Shown: positions 1 to 8,719 of the stretch, piece after piece
Position numbering within the stretch: the stretch's first letter is position 1
Layout: the number at the start of each line of letters is the position of its first letter
Assembly (NCBI GenBank): GCA_018676675.1
Contig: JABHEG010000050.1
Span: forward strand, 1 to 64,000
Origin: Lentisphaerota bacterium
GTDB lineage: Bacteria > Verrucomicrobiota > Lentisphaeria > Oligosphaerales > JABHEG01
Length of the DNA stretch: 64,000 nucleotides
Direction of reading: 5' to 3'
Program-made: the position numbers and the translations under genes
The notes under the pieces: model-generated
Database searches by the model: none
Told to the model about the DNA's origin: nothing
What the model saw: only the letters and a program-made list of their open reading frames with translations

Positions 1-129
1 ACCGTAGCTGCCGAGGTCGAGGCGTGGCAACACCACCGGAACACCCAGAATGCAGTGATCGACTGGCAGTTCACAACCGGAAATGCCCGCGTCAAGCTTA
101 AGAGACTGTATCCAACATTACAGATATGA
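1..129 (+). CDS. IS630-family transposase, C-terminal fragment (5' end outside window)
   Basis: Reading from base 1 gives 42 codons to a TGA at 127-129. The tail carries the pattern W-x4-N, then IDWQFTT, then ARVKLKRLYP, which I recognise as the conserved C-terminus of one IS630 transposase subgroup. The catalytic DDE residues lie upstream, outside the window, so activity cannot be judged. The last 12 bases overlap, on the opposite strand, the stop codon of the disrupted PQQ gene. The protein would catalyse cut-and-paste transposition of its element. Confidence 0.75.
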   Translation, partial: TVAAEVEAWQHHRNTQNAVIDWQFTTGNARVKLKRLYPTLQI

Positions 130-137
130 CATGACAC
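1..137 (+). mobile_element. Right end of an IS630-family insertion sequence (left end outside window)
   Basis: The first 129 bases encode the C-terminus of an IS630-type transposase. The element appears to stop just before a CTAG tetranucleotide at 137-140. IS630-family elements insert at TA, often inside CTAG, so the TA at 138-139 is the likely target duplication. Beyond it the leftward reading frame continues as the methyltransferase-like gene. The terminal inverted repeat cannot be verified because the left end is not in the window. Confidence 0.6.
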
Positions 138-2151
138 TAGTTCCCATCATCACGATGCCGCCGCAGGGCTTGAGCAGGCGCTTGATTTCATCGGAGGGAA
201 CGGCACCAACTCCCTCACTGAGAGGAAGCTCAGAAACGATCAAGTTTGCGAAGTAGTCTGAATAGGGCAGCTGGTCGAGGGGGGCGAGGTCCACGCAAAC
301 ACGTTTGCCGTAAAGGCCGGCCTCCTGAAGCATCCGGCGCATCGGCCCGACCGCGGCCTCCTCGCGGCACACGGCATAGACGGTGAGCTCCGTGCGTCGA
401 GCCAACTCAGCGGCAAGCCGCCCCGTCTTCGCCCCAAGAACCAAAGCGTATCCACGTCGGACGCCAGAGTGCCTGACGATGGCTGCTGCCGCGGCGCTGC
501 AGGGATCCTCTTCGGCCGTTTGGAGCGTGGTTGCCGGCTCCTCGACGACGCCTAGCTTCACGCCTCCGGAAGCACCAAAGCAGTGGATTGCCCCGCTGTC
601 CGTGCTGACGTACAGCCGTCCATCTGCGACAGCCAACCCTCTGGCCTTCCCGGTGACCGGAGCGGACCAAAGCTGCTTCCCCGTTACGGAATCGACAGCG
701 ACGACCAGATCCTGCCCCCCCGCGATGAGCGTATCTCCGGCAAGTATCAGCGACTCACTGCACTCACACGGCGTCTCCCAGGCGTGGGTTGCTGTCATTT
801 TGGCCCCCGCCTCGTCCCATTGGGCGTCCAGTGTTCTCTGCCGGTCTTCGGACTGTGCGAACAGAGCTTGGGCCTCTGCAAGAGCCTTCTTCTTGGCATC
901 CAGCGCGGCCCGCAGAGGGGGGCGTTTCGCGGTCAGTGCTTTGGTATCGTTGCCGTCGACGGGAAGTCCCGCGATCTGTTTGTCAAGGTCGGCGAGTTGC
1001 TTTGCTGCCTGCTTCTCGGCCTGGGCGGCCCGATCGCGGCCACCTTTGGCGGAGCGCAGGTCTCGACCGGCACGTATCCGTTGGTCCCTGAGTGAGAAAC
1101 GCCGTGTGCTCGGCTGGCCGTATTGCTTGCGGTCCATCGCGGCCATCGTCTTGCCATTTACCGAGTAGGCGAATTCTGCGGCCACGATGACCTGTCGGCC
1201 GGGAAACCAGGCGACGCGTTCTCGTGTCTGGCGGTGGTAGCTCATGAGCTCCTCAGTGCCTGTGTAGAGGATGTCATCCGCGATAAGGGCATGGGTGCCT
1301 CCGACCGTCTTTCCGAAGCGCATGGTGAACTTGTAGGCCCCAGTCGCTCGTGCGTAAGCAGCGGGGGACACTCGGCCCTGAGGCACGAACAGATCGTCGG
1401 CAGTGGCGAGCAAGTAGCCTTGCGGCGAGACTATTGAATCGGTGCTCTCGCCCGTCGTATCGTTGCGCCAGACGAGGGCGCCGGTGTCGGCTTTCATCGC
1501 CTGCATGTAGACCCCTTCCGCCGGCCAGATACCAGCCCCACAGTAGGCCGTTCCGGCGTCAACGAGAACGCCTGTCCGGATAGGCCAGACAGAGGTCATC
1601 TTCCCATGCCCAAGCAATCGATCCGGGCGTGGGCCTATGCGTTGTTTCCACGCCAACGAGCCGGAACCGGCCTGCAAACAGTACGCAAAACCATCGTCCG
1701 ATCCAACGTAAACGCGCCCGCCTGCGACGGTGGGAGCGAGACGAACCGGGCCCTCGGTAAATACACTCCACCGCACGCTCCCAGTGGCAGCGTCGAGAGC
1801 CATCACACGATGGTCGACACTGCTGCCGAAGAAAACAGTCCCATCCGCAACGGCGACATGGTACGCATCATCGAACTGCACGCGCCCAAGCTCGAGAATG
1901 CCCTCAACGGGCACGTCACGCGGCGCTTCCCAAGCCGGCTCCGGAGCGTGCGGTGGCACAAACGTCCAGGCAGGGGCGAGCGGCAACACCAGCTTCTCGA
2001 CCGTGACGCCGCTGCGCTGGTTGTCGTGTCGGTAGGTTGGCCAGTCATCAGCCCGGAGCAGTATGGTCAACGCAAACAAAACACATCCGGCCGCGAGCAA
2101 CCCGCGACACGTTACTCCCTGCCCATGACCATGCATGAATGTCGTCGTCAT
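118..2151 (-). CDS. PQQ-like beta-propeller protein with methyltransferase-like domain, 3'-truncated by IS630 insertion
   Basis: The protein has 677 residues from the preferred ATG at 2151, which has a purine-rich GGGAGACGGA just upstream; an in-frame ATG 14 codons earlier lacks one. The N-terminus has a basic stretch and a hydrophobic core ending near LRADDW, consistent with export. Next come PQQ/BamB-like propeller repeats (WPTYRHD, VMALDAATGSVRW, VVAVDSVTGKQLW) interrupted by a charged Lys/Ala/Gln-rich coiled-coil segment around residues 360-460. The last 120 residues resemble a SAM-methyltransferase fold (ALVLGAKTGRLA, then a LLKPCGGIVMMG strand). The frame then runs into IS630 sequence, so the last six residues (SVMSYL) and the stop come from the element. 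The second propeller expected in relatives is missing, and the gene is probably non-functional or altered. The substrate is unknown. Confidence 0.8.
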   Translation of the reverse strand: MTTTFMHGHGQGVTCRGLLAAGCVLFALTILLRADDWPTYRHDNQRSGVTVEKLVLPLAPAWTFVPPHAPEPAWEAPRDVPVEGILELGRVQFDDAYHVAVADGTVFFGSSVDHRVMALDAATGSVRWSVFTEGPVRLAPTVAGGRVYVGSDDGFAYCLQAGSGSLAWKQRIGPRPDRLLGHGKMTSVWPIRTGVLVDAGTAYCGAGIWPAEGVYMQAMKADTGALVWRNDTTGESTDSIVSPQGYLLATADDLFVPQGRVSPAAYARATGAYKFTMRFGKTVGGTHALIADDILYTGTEELMSYHRQTRERVAWFPGRQVIVAAEFAYSVNGKTMAAMDRKQYGQPSTRRFSLRDQRIRAGRDLRSAKGGRDRAAQAEKQAAKQLADLDKQIAGLPVDGNDTKALTAKRPPLRAALDAKKKALAEAQALFAQSEDRQRTLDAQWDEAGAKMTATHAWETPCECSESLILAGDTLIAGGQDLVVAVDSVTGKQLWSAPVTGKARGLAVADGRLYVSTDSGAIHCFGASGGVKLGVVEEPATTLQTAEEDPCSAAAAAIVRHSGVRRGYALVLGAKTGRLAAELARRTELTVYAVCREEAAVGPMRRMLQEAGLYGKRVCVDLAPLDQLPYSDYFANLIVSELPLSEGVGAVPSDEIKRLLKPCGGIVMMGTSVMSYL

Positions 2152-2307
2152 CTTCCGTCTCCCGATGAAAATTCTCGGCCGCTCAAATGACATACACTAC
2201 ATCCACTGCCGGACAACGGCACGGGCACTGCCGCACCCCCTGGTCCGTGCAACCTGACCAACGACGACCCCGTAGAGCGGCATGAACGTTCTTCCGAGAG
2301 GCAGAAG

Positions 2308-2336
2308 TTGCATCTCCCGAGAACGCATTGTATCGT
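2308..2336 (+). promoter_or_regulatory. Possible sigma-70-type promoter for the GAF/kinase gene
   Basis: TTGCAT at 2308-2313 and TATCGT at 2331-2336 are separated by 17 bp, about 70 bp before the ATG at 2407. It lies in the 255-bp divergent gap between the truncated PQQ gene and the kinase gene. It is a partial consensus match found by eye only. Confidence 0.25.
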
Positions 2337-2406
2337 TAGTTGATCATGCTTTACGCCTATCGCGTGCAATGAACGCGCCAAAGGCCCCAGTAAGTCGCCG
2401 GAGTCC

Positions 2407-4461
2407 ATGGACTTGACGGCCCTCGTTCGGGAGGGAATAAAGGTGCCAGAACAAGCGGCAGACGATCCTGAGCGGAAGCCTCCCCATAGTCACCGGAGCA
2501 CTCCGGCCCTGCCTGGTGCGGACAAGACACGCGGAGAGACCGCGGAACCGAGACCAAGCGTGAGCGCCCCCCGGCTGGGGCCTGCCCTTGAAGAAACCGA
2601 GGGATGGCTGGAACGCAGCTTCCGAGAGGCCCTGTCGCTCCAGGAACTGCACGCAGACGCCGAGCCCGACCAGTTCCTCTCTCGGCTTCTGGATCACCTG
2701 TTCGACCGCCTCCGAGCATTTCTTCCATACGACCGGATTGGGGTCGCCTTGCTTTCGGAGGACGGAAGGGTCCTGCGTCACTGCTGGGGACGCTCAACGG
2801 CGCCGGGCCCCGATCCAATGGCCGGATACGCCGCCCCGGTCAAGGGCAGCAGCCTCCAGCGCCTTCTCGCCACAGGGCAACCACGCGTCATTCGCGACAT
2901 GCTTGATTACCTGAAGAGCGTTCCGGGTTCCAAATCGACCAAACGGATCGTTGAGGCCGGGATCCGCTCGAATCTAACCTGCCCAATCTGCGCTCTGGGC
3001 CGCCCCGTGGGGGTCATCTTCTTTTCCAGTTGGACGCCCAACACCTACGCATCCGAACATGTGGACACGTTCCGCCTGGTGGCCGAGCGCATCGGACGCC
3101 TGATCGAGACCGGACGACTGTACCACCACGTCCTCACCCTGGGGCAAGCATCACACCAGGCTGGCGGGGAACCGTCCCCGGGCAGAACGCTTCGGACAGA
3201 CCACGTGGGGTCAACCCAGGCCTTGGACAAACCGTCCGTGCTCTGCCTGGAGCCCGACCCAACCGTGGGGCGAATCTACGAGGAAGTCCTGGGCGAAGCA
3301 GGGCTCGAAGTCCTTCTCTGTGCGGAGCTGGCCAGTCTGAACGATCTACTCATCCGAAACCAGCCCACGATCGTGATCCTCTCGACGGTTGCCTGCGGCG
3401 GGGCACCGTCCCAGGAACTGCTGGCGGAGATTCGTGCAGCATCTGACGGGGCTGAACCGGGGGTCATACTGACCTGTCCAGAGGAGGAAACCAAGTACCT
3501 TGACGCCTGCCTGACATCGGCGGATACGGATGAGTTCCTCCTTCTTCCCTTCCGGCCAATCGAGCTCAGAGCCAAGGCTCGCCTGGTGATGAAGCGACGG
3601 CTCATGAGAGGTCTGAAGGCCCCAGCCGTCCCATCCGGGGGCCTGTTTGCGGGAAAGTACCGGATCGACCGGGAGCTCTGCTGCGGTGGAAACAGCTCGG
3701 TCTACTTGGCCCACGATATCACGAGCAGGAAAGGAGCCATTCCGGTGGCCTTAAAGGCCTACTCTCCCTCTCCCAAACAGGCCAAAAGCCGCAAGTTCCT
3801 CTCCCTTTTCCTGCGGGAGGCCCATCGACACTTCTGGTTGGACCACCCCAACATTGTCAGATTGCTGGACTTCGGCCAGACGAATGGGCTCTACTTTCTG
3901 GTTACCGAATACGTGGCAGGCAAGTCCCTGGCTGAGACAATTGTTCAAAGGGGACCGTTGGAGAAACCGGCCCTTCTGCGTCTGGGGCAGGATATGGCCG
4001 AAGCCCTGCACTATCTCGACCAGAACCGAATCATGCACCGTGACATCAAGGTCGGGAACATCATGATCGGCACAGATGGCAAGACGAAATTGATCGATTT
4101 TGGTCTGGCCCGAGCCGCATGGGATGCAGCACCGGGTGCAGAAGGCACGATCGACGGCACGCCGATGTACCTTGCACCGGAGGTTATCCGAGGGGAACAC
4201 GACATTGATATACGGACCGATGTCTATGCCTTGGGGATGACCCTGTTCCATGCGGCCACCGGCAGCTATCCCTTCCCTGATGGAGAGATGCATACGCTCT
4301 GCCAACACCACCTCACGACCCCTCCTGTCGCCCTCCATGATGTCGCCGGACACCTGCCGGGAACGCTCTGTGAAGTCGTCGACCGCATGCTGGCGAAACG
4401 ACGGCACAGGCGCCCAACCCCCGAACGACTGAAAAGGGTCTTTGCCCGACTCATTGCGTGA
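2407..4461 (+). CDS. GAF - pseudo-receiver - Ser/Thr protein kinase
   Basis: 684 residues. A disordered, charged N-terminus (about 1-60) precedes a GAF-like sensor domain (about 88-240; FLPYDRIGVALLSEDG). A receiver-like domain follows (about 277-395). It keeps the early acidic pair (EPDP), but the phospho-acceptor position in the VILSTV strand is not Asp and the usual KP before the last helix reads LPFRP, so it looks like a non-phosphorylated receiver. The C-terminal Hanks kinase (about 417-684) is complete: Lys450 in VALKAY, HRDIK at 544-548, DFG at 564-566 and an APEV segment. The role is signal-dependent Ser/Thr phosphorylation; the ligand and targets are unknown. No transmembrane segment is visible, so it is probably cytosolic. 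It stands alone between a divergent neighbour and an unrelated gene. Confidence 0.88.
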   Translation: MDLTALVREGIKVPEQAADDPERKPPHSHRSTPALPGADKTRGETAEPRPSVSAPRLGPALEETEGWLERSFREALSLQELHADAEPDQFLSRLLDHLFDRLRAFLPYDRIGVALLSEDGRVLRHCWGRSTAPGPDPMAGYAAPVKGSSLQRLLATGQPRVIRDMLDYLKSVPGSKSTKRIVEAGIRSNLTCPICALGRPVGVIFFSSWTPNTYASEHVDTFRLVAERIGRLIETGRLYHHVLTLGQASHQAGGEPSPGRTLRTDHVGSTQALDKPSVLCLEPDPTVGRIYEEVLGEAGLEVLLCAELASLNDLLIRNQPTIVILSTVACGGAPSQELLAEIRAASDGAEPGVILTCPEEETKYLDACLTSADTDEFLLLPFRPIELRAKARLVMKRRLMRGLKAPAVPSGGLFAGKYRIDRELCCGGNSSVYLAHDITSRKGAIPVALKAYSPSPKQAKSRKFLSLFLREAHRHFWLDHPNIVRLLDFGQTNGLYFLVTEYVAGKSLAETIVQRGPLEKPALLRLGQDMAEALHYLDQNRIMHRDIKVGNIMIGTDGKTKLIDFGLARAAWDAAPGAEGTIDGTPMYLAPEVIRGEHDIDIRTDVYALGMTLFHAATGSYPFPDGEMHTLCQHHLTTPPVALHDVAGHLPGTLCEVVDRMLAKRRHRRPTPERLKRVFARLIA

Positions 4462-4546
4462 AACGGCCTTCCTGGCAGTGCCCCAGTACGAGTACCAATG
4501 GCATTGGACAGCGCCCGCCTGAGACCTGCCTTCCCATCGTGTCCGG

Positions 4547-4575
4547 TTGACGCACTCCCACAGGTCCGTGATATT
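4547..4575 (+). promoter_or_regulatory. Possible sigma-70-type promoter upstream of the 815-aa protein
   Basis: TTGACG at 4547-4552 is followed after 17 bp by GATATT at 4570-4575, about 74 bp before the preferred ATG at 4649. It lies in the gap after the kinase gene. It is a hexamer match only. Confidence 0.3.
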
Positions 4576-4648
4576 CCTCACTGCGCAAGAATCGCTCCTG
4601 TGAAGGAAACGGGATCTAAGCCGTATGCGACGCGTTAGAGAGGCATGG

Positions 4649-7096
4649 ATGCAGCTGAAGAATGTGACCCTCGAAATAAGTCTGAAGCCCTTCCGCGATC
4701 CCTCTGAACCGGCAGTTCGGGCGGTGTGTCGCCATCTGTTCGAGCAGTGGCAACCGCTATGCCTGCATGCCGATGTCATCTCGGTCCTGCTTTGGGCAGC
4801 TGATGGATCCGAAATCCTCGAATACCAAGGGGATCTGGATGCTCAGTTCGAGTGGGCCAGCACGATCGGGGTTGCCAACCCGCGCCGCGAACCCCCGCCC
4901 CCGGAAGACCCTAACAGCAAGTCCATCCACAACCACCCGTATCTGTACATGGATGCCCCCCCAACCTTCACCTACGGCTGGCTGAGAACCCTCGTATCCG
5001 CTCTGAAGGAAACAGGCCGAGAAATCACCGGCAAACCCATAAAAGTCGGAGAGACTTTCGACCCCGGGCCCGAATTCGCCAAATCATCATTCAAGTATGA
5101 ACGACATCCCGAACTCTGCCTGGGCAAGACGATGGGCCCGGGCAGTATGGTGTGCTGCTACGCAAGGCTGCATGCCGATCCTGATTCCTACGCCGGATTC
5201 CCTGACGGAATTGAGGAAGGGACCCCATTCGGGGCATTCCTGGGGAGACAGTGCCAGACCTTCTTTGCCGACATGGGCTTTGATTACCTGTGGCTCTCGA
5301 ACGGGTTCGGCTTTGGGCTTGAGACGTGGGGGCTCAGAGGAGCAGTGTTCGACGGAGAGACCTTCTCGTTCGAACGCTGTCCGGAAGTCCGCGATGCTAA
5401 CCTCGAGTTCTGGAAGTCGTTCCGGGCCGAGTGCCCCGACCTCCCGCTTGAAACACGCGGCACCAACCTCAGCACCGGTATGGATCTGTCGTCGGACGGA
5501 GTGCCCCTGCGAGAAATCTACACCGGTGGCTTCGGCCTTGAGCCCCCGCCAAACTCACCGTGGGCCGCTTTGAACAGCGACTTCGGGCTGGAACTTGTCG
5601 GCTGGATGTCCCACATCGCGGAGATCCCGGGGGAGACATTTCCCTTCCGCTTCTACACCCACGACCCGTGGTTCCTCAACAGTCCGTGGCTTGATCGCTA
5701 TGAGCGCGAACCGCATGATATCTATCTGCCGCTCTCGGTCTGCCGGCTGGATGCCGAGGGTAAGCCACGCACCCCGACATCGTTCCTGTTCCTGACCGCG
5801 GATGACTCCTACGGAAAGATGCCTGACCAAGTCCCGAATGAGGTCATCCCACACCTGCTGACAGCCAGACGCGATGAACCGGACCAGCCGGGGCCACTCG
5901 TGTGGGTCTATCCCTTCGACGAATACCACAATTGGACGTTCGAGGAACCAACTCGCATCGAAGAGGTCTTCTTCGGCGACTGGTTCATGCGTGGAGCCAT
6001 GAATAACGGTCTGCCGCTTAACACGGTCATCAGTACGCGGAACTTCGTGTCAGCCAGGGCTGCCGCCACAGACACCTTCGCAGAGTCCATCGTCGTCACG
6101 CCAGTCCCTGAGGCAGGGGGGGCGTGGGAGGAAGCCCTCCTGGAGCATGTGGCTTCCGGGGGGAAGGCCCTGCTGTATGGCCCAATCGCTCAAGCGGGGC
6201 CCGAACTGCTTGACGCACTCAACCTCTCCTGTGCTCCCGCTCTGGCCGATGCTCTTGAGTTGAGTCTGGAGTTGGAACCCGATCTGTTTGCCAGTGTACC
6301 GATGGCGCAAGACCTCTTACACCCTGAGTTGCTGTCCGCGGGTGGGATGCATGCGGTGATCGCAAACGATGACGACGACACACGCATCCTGGCCACGGCC
6401 TCGCGGGGCGCCCAATCCCGGGTGGCGGCCCTCTGTCGCAGCCGGCCCGGTTGGCAGGGCGGAACGGTCGTCTGGGTGAGAGGAACGGTCGCCTGCAACC
6501 CCGAACAGACCAGCGGCCACCTCCTGATCCCTTTCAACCCGACGGTACACTTCGCCGGCGAAGTCCTGATGCGCTACGCGCTGCAGAGCTTCGGCCTCCA
6601 CATCACCGTTGAGAAGGACTCCGCAGCCCAGGGAAGTCCGGTTCTGACCGTCGCCAGGCATGCGAACGGGTTCTTCCTTTCCGGGTTCACCCGGGACACA
6701 ACGACGGCACTCCGACTACGCTTCCCGCAAGGGGCGCCCCTGCTTGTCGGACTCGAAACGCGCCTAACGGGGGGACAGAGCCGCTACGCGATGCCTCGAG
6801 CCTGGCATCGAGAATGCCGCGTCTTTGTGGAGCAGGAAACCGAGGGCGTCCTGGCGTGTCACACGGTCCGGTCCGGTATGGTTGGGGTCGAGCGGCGGCT
6901 GGGCGTGTCCGGGTTGGACAGCGCAACGATTCGCTTCTACCCCGAGCCAGGGACTGAGGCGCGCGTGACGATGATTCGTAACGGCCACCACCCCTTCCTG
7001 TCAGGCGAGGCGGTCAACACCGTCATCAGGAACGATGGGTATGGCCACTACATGCAGGCCGACAGCGTAACCGGCGACGTCATGATCTCGTGGTGA
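4649..7096 (+). CDS. Unrecognised large protein, glycosidase-like (TIM barrel plus GATase-like region suspected)
   Basis: 815 residues from the ATG at 4649, which has AGAGAGG six bases upstream and puts the conserved-looking LKNVTLEISLKPF at the N-terminus; an in-frame ATG at 4625 is less well placed. There is no signal peptide. The first 480 residues are rich in Trp, Tyr, Phe and acidic motifs (FDPGPEFAKSSF, FDYLWLSNGFGFG, FYTHDPWFLNS, WVYPFDEYHNW), as in a carbohydrate-acting barrel. Residues about 500-570 (LLEHVASGGKALLYGPIAQ) resemble the glutamine-amidotransferase-like domain of multidomain glycosidases, and the end looks like a beta-sandwich. I cannot assign a named family. It is followed 108 bp later by a sulfatase on the same strand, so a role in sulfated glycan or glycoside breakdown is an inference. 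Confidence 0.6.
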   Translation: MQLKNVTLEISLKPFRDPSEPAVRAVCRHLFEQWQPLCLHADVISVLLWAADGSEILEYQGDLDAQFEWASTIGVANPRREPPPPEDPNSKSIHNHPYLYMDAPPTFTYGWLRTLVSALKETGREITGKPIKVGETFDPGPEFAKSSFKYERHPELCLGKTMGPGSMVCCYARLHADPDSYAGFPDGIEEGTPFGAFLGRQCQTFFADMGFDYLWLSNGFGFGLETWGLRGAVFDGETFSFERCPEVRDANLEFWKSFRAECPDLPLETRGTNLSTGMDLSSDGVPLREIYTGGFGLEPPPNSPWAALNSDFGLELVGWMSHIAEIPGETFPFRFYTHDPWFLNSPWLDRYEREPHDIYLPLSVCRLDAEGKPRTPTSFLFLTADDSYGKMPDQVPNEVIPHLLTARRDEPDQPGPLVWVYPFDEYHNWTFEEPTRIEEVFFGDWFMRGAMNNGLPLNTVISTRNFVSARAAATDTFAESIVVTPVPEAGGAWEEALLEHVASGGKALLYGPIAQAGPELLDALNLSCAPALADALELSLELEPDLFASVPMAQDLLHPELLSAGGMHAVIANDDDDTRILATASRGAQSRVAALCRSRPGWQGGTVVWVRGTVACNPEQTSGHLLIPFNPTVHFAGEVLMRYALQSFGLHITVEKDSAAQGSPVLTVARHANGFFLSGFTRDTTTALRLRFPQGAPLLVGLETRLTGGQSRYAMPRAWHRECRVFVEQETEGVLACHTVRSGMVGVERRLGVSGLDSATIRFYPEPGTEARVTMIRNGHHPFLSGEAVNTVIRNDGYGHYMQADSVTGDVMISW

Positions 7097-7204
7097 TCGC
7101 TCCCACTCAATTCAGCCGGACTGTTCCCACGGAACGAAGCCATTTCGACTGCTCTTGCCAGCAGAGCCGTCCACAGTGAACAGAACAGTACGGGAGAGAT
7201 GATC

Positions 7205-8638
7205 ATGCCCGGCACGGGAACACGCCGCCCCAATATCCTGTGGCTGATGACCGATGAACAGCGCACCGACACGATGGGTGCCTATGGTTCACCGTGGGGA
7301 CAGACACCGAACCTCGACCGCCTGGCCGACGAAGGCGTGCGGTTCAACGCAGCCTACACGCCCAGCCCCGTGTGCATCTCGGCACGTGCATGCCTCCTGA
7401 CCGGGCTCGCCGCTTCAACGACCGGCGTCCTCAGCAACCATCACATCCTGCCTGATCAAGCCCCACCGTTCCTGACGCGGGAGTTCACCCGAGCCGGGTA
7501 CCAGATGGCCAGCTTCGGCAAACACCACTACGCCTCCCAGCGTAAGGCGTTCGATCTTGAAGGCGGCATCCACGTCGGTCCCAAAGTCGGTTGCTGCAAC
7601 TACAACGTGGAGATCGATCCGGAGGAGTACGGAGTCGTGCAGTACGAGACGGGGGCGGTCTGGGAGTGGCTCTTCGCAGGACGATACCCCGGGACGGTCG
7701 AGGACACACCCGAATACCAGAATGTCCAACAATGCCTGGAATGGCTCCGGCGACGTGACCCCAATCGCCCCTTCTTCCTTCGCGCCAGTTTCCTGGCTCC
7801 CCACACGCCCGTTGTCACTCCTTCACCTTACGACACGATGGTGGATCCAGCCACGATCGGCATCCCCATGGATCGTCCGGGGGCAATCCCCGGAGTTCCC
7901 GACGTCGTGGCCGAGCACCTTCAGAAGCACGCAGGATCACATGTCTTGACTGACGAGCAAATCCGGCGAACTAGACAGTGCTACTACGGCTACATGCGCT
8001 GCACGGATCACTGTTTCGGCGTACTGACCGAGGCCATGCGGCAGATGGGGGAACTCGAGAACACCATCATTGCGTTCGTCTCAGACCATGGGACGCACCT
8101 GGGCGACCATGGCTTCTACCAGAAACAGAGCTTCTATGATGCATCGGCCCGTGTCCCTTTCTTCTTTTCCGGACAGGGCATCGCTCCGTCCGCAACCCTC
8201 CAGACCCCGGTGAACACCGGCAGCCTTCTGCCAACTCTCATGGAACTGGCTGACCTGGATGTGCCGGAGGATACCCAATTTGCCAGCGCCGCTTCAGCCG
8301 TCAGTACCGGCCAAGAACCAATGGCTGTACCCGTGTTCAGCGAAATCGACTACGGCGTGTGGAAGGGCTACCGGATTGGGGATCGCTACGTCATGATACG
8401 GGATGGGAAGTGGAAAATGGGCCTGTTTCGTGATCCGACGGCCCCAGCCCGTTTGCCGGACGATGATGGATTGCTTCTGCACGACATGGAGGCGGATCCC
8501 GGGGAGCGAACGAACTTGGCCAATGCCCCTGAGTTCAGCTCCATCCGGCAGGATCTCCTGGCCAAGATCGATGCCTGGGACGCCAGTCGCCCGATCCGTG
8601 AGCCAACCGTCCGCACAGCGTCCATGCGAGGAGCGTAG
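7205..8638 (+). CDS. Sulfatase family protein (alkaline phosphatase superfamily)
   Basis: 477 residues. It has the arylsulfatase opening RRPNILWLMTDEQRTD with the metal-binding Asp and the TPNLDRLADEGVRF motif, followed by the maturation site. That site reads C-I-S-A-R at residues 57-61, within PVCISARACLLTG, where most enzymes have C-x-P-x-R or C-x-A-x-R. Later motifs fit the family: the FGKHHY Lys/His region, a VSDHGTHLGDHG metal site and a C-terminal DPGERTNLA. No signal peptide is evident, so it would be cytoplasmic unless exported in another way. ATG 7205 has GGGAGAG seven bases upstream; ATG 7199 would sit almost on it. Expected reaction: sulfate ester hydrolysis, substrate unknown. No formylglycine-generating enzyme or anSME lies in the window. 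Confidence 0.9.
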   Translation: MPGTGTRRPNILWLMTDEQRTDTMGAYGSPWGQTPNLDRLADEGVRFNAAYTPSPVCISARACLLTGLAASTTGVLSNHHILPDQAPPFLTREFTRAGYQMASFGKHHYASQRKAFDLEGGIHVGPKVGCCNYNVEIDPEEYGVVQYETGAVWEWLFAGRYPGTVEDTPEYQNVQQCLEWLRRRDPNRPFFLRASFLAPHTPVVTPSPYDTMVDPATIGIPMDRPGAIPGVPDVVAEHLQKHAGSHVLTDEQIRRTRQCYYGYMRCTDHCFGVLTEAMRQMGELENTIIAFVSDHGTHLGDHGFYQKQSFYDASARVPFFFSGQGIAPSATLQTPVNTGSLLPTLMELADLDVPEDTQFASAASAVSTGQEPMAVPVFSEIDYGVWKGYRIGDRYVMIRDGKWKMGLFRDPTAPARLPDDDGLLLHDMEADPGERTNLANAPEFSSIRQDLLAKIDAWDASRPIREPTVRTASMRGA

Positions 8639-8641
8639 AGG

Positions 8642-8674
8642 AAAAAGTGAGGGTTTCTTGGGGGGGGCAAACCC
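8642..8674 (-). terminator. Possible terminator for the leftward methyltransferase gene
   Basis: Between two converging genes, the minus strand reads GGGTTT, a 12-base C-rich loop, AAACCC, then TCAC and TTTTT. The 6-bp stem (8651-8656 with 8669-8674) followed by a T-run at 8642-8646 fits an intrinsic terminator reading leftward. A competing G5/C5 hairpin occupies the same bases. Confidence 0.35.
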
Positions 8675-8719
8675 CCATCGAACCGTCCCCCCCTATACCG
8701 AAGCGCATCGGGAAGAACG

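Noticed and set aside
3751..4779. 342-codon open frame on the minus strand
   Set aside because: Antisense to the kinase domain and to the start of the next gene; composition is not protein-like.
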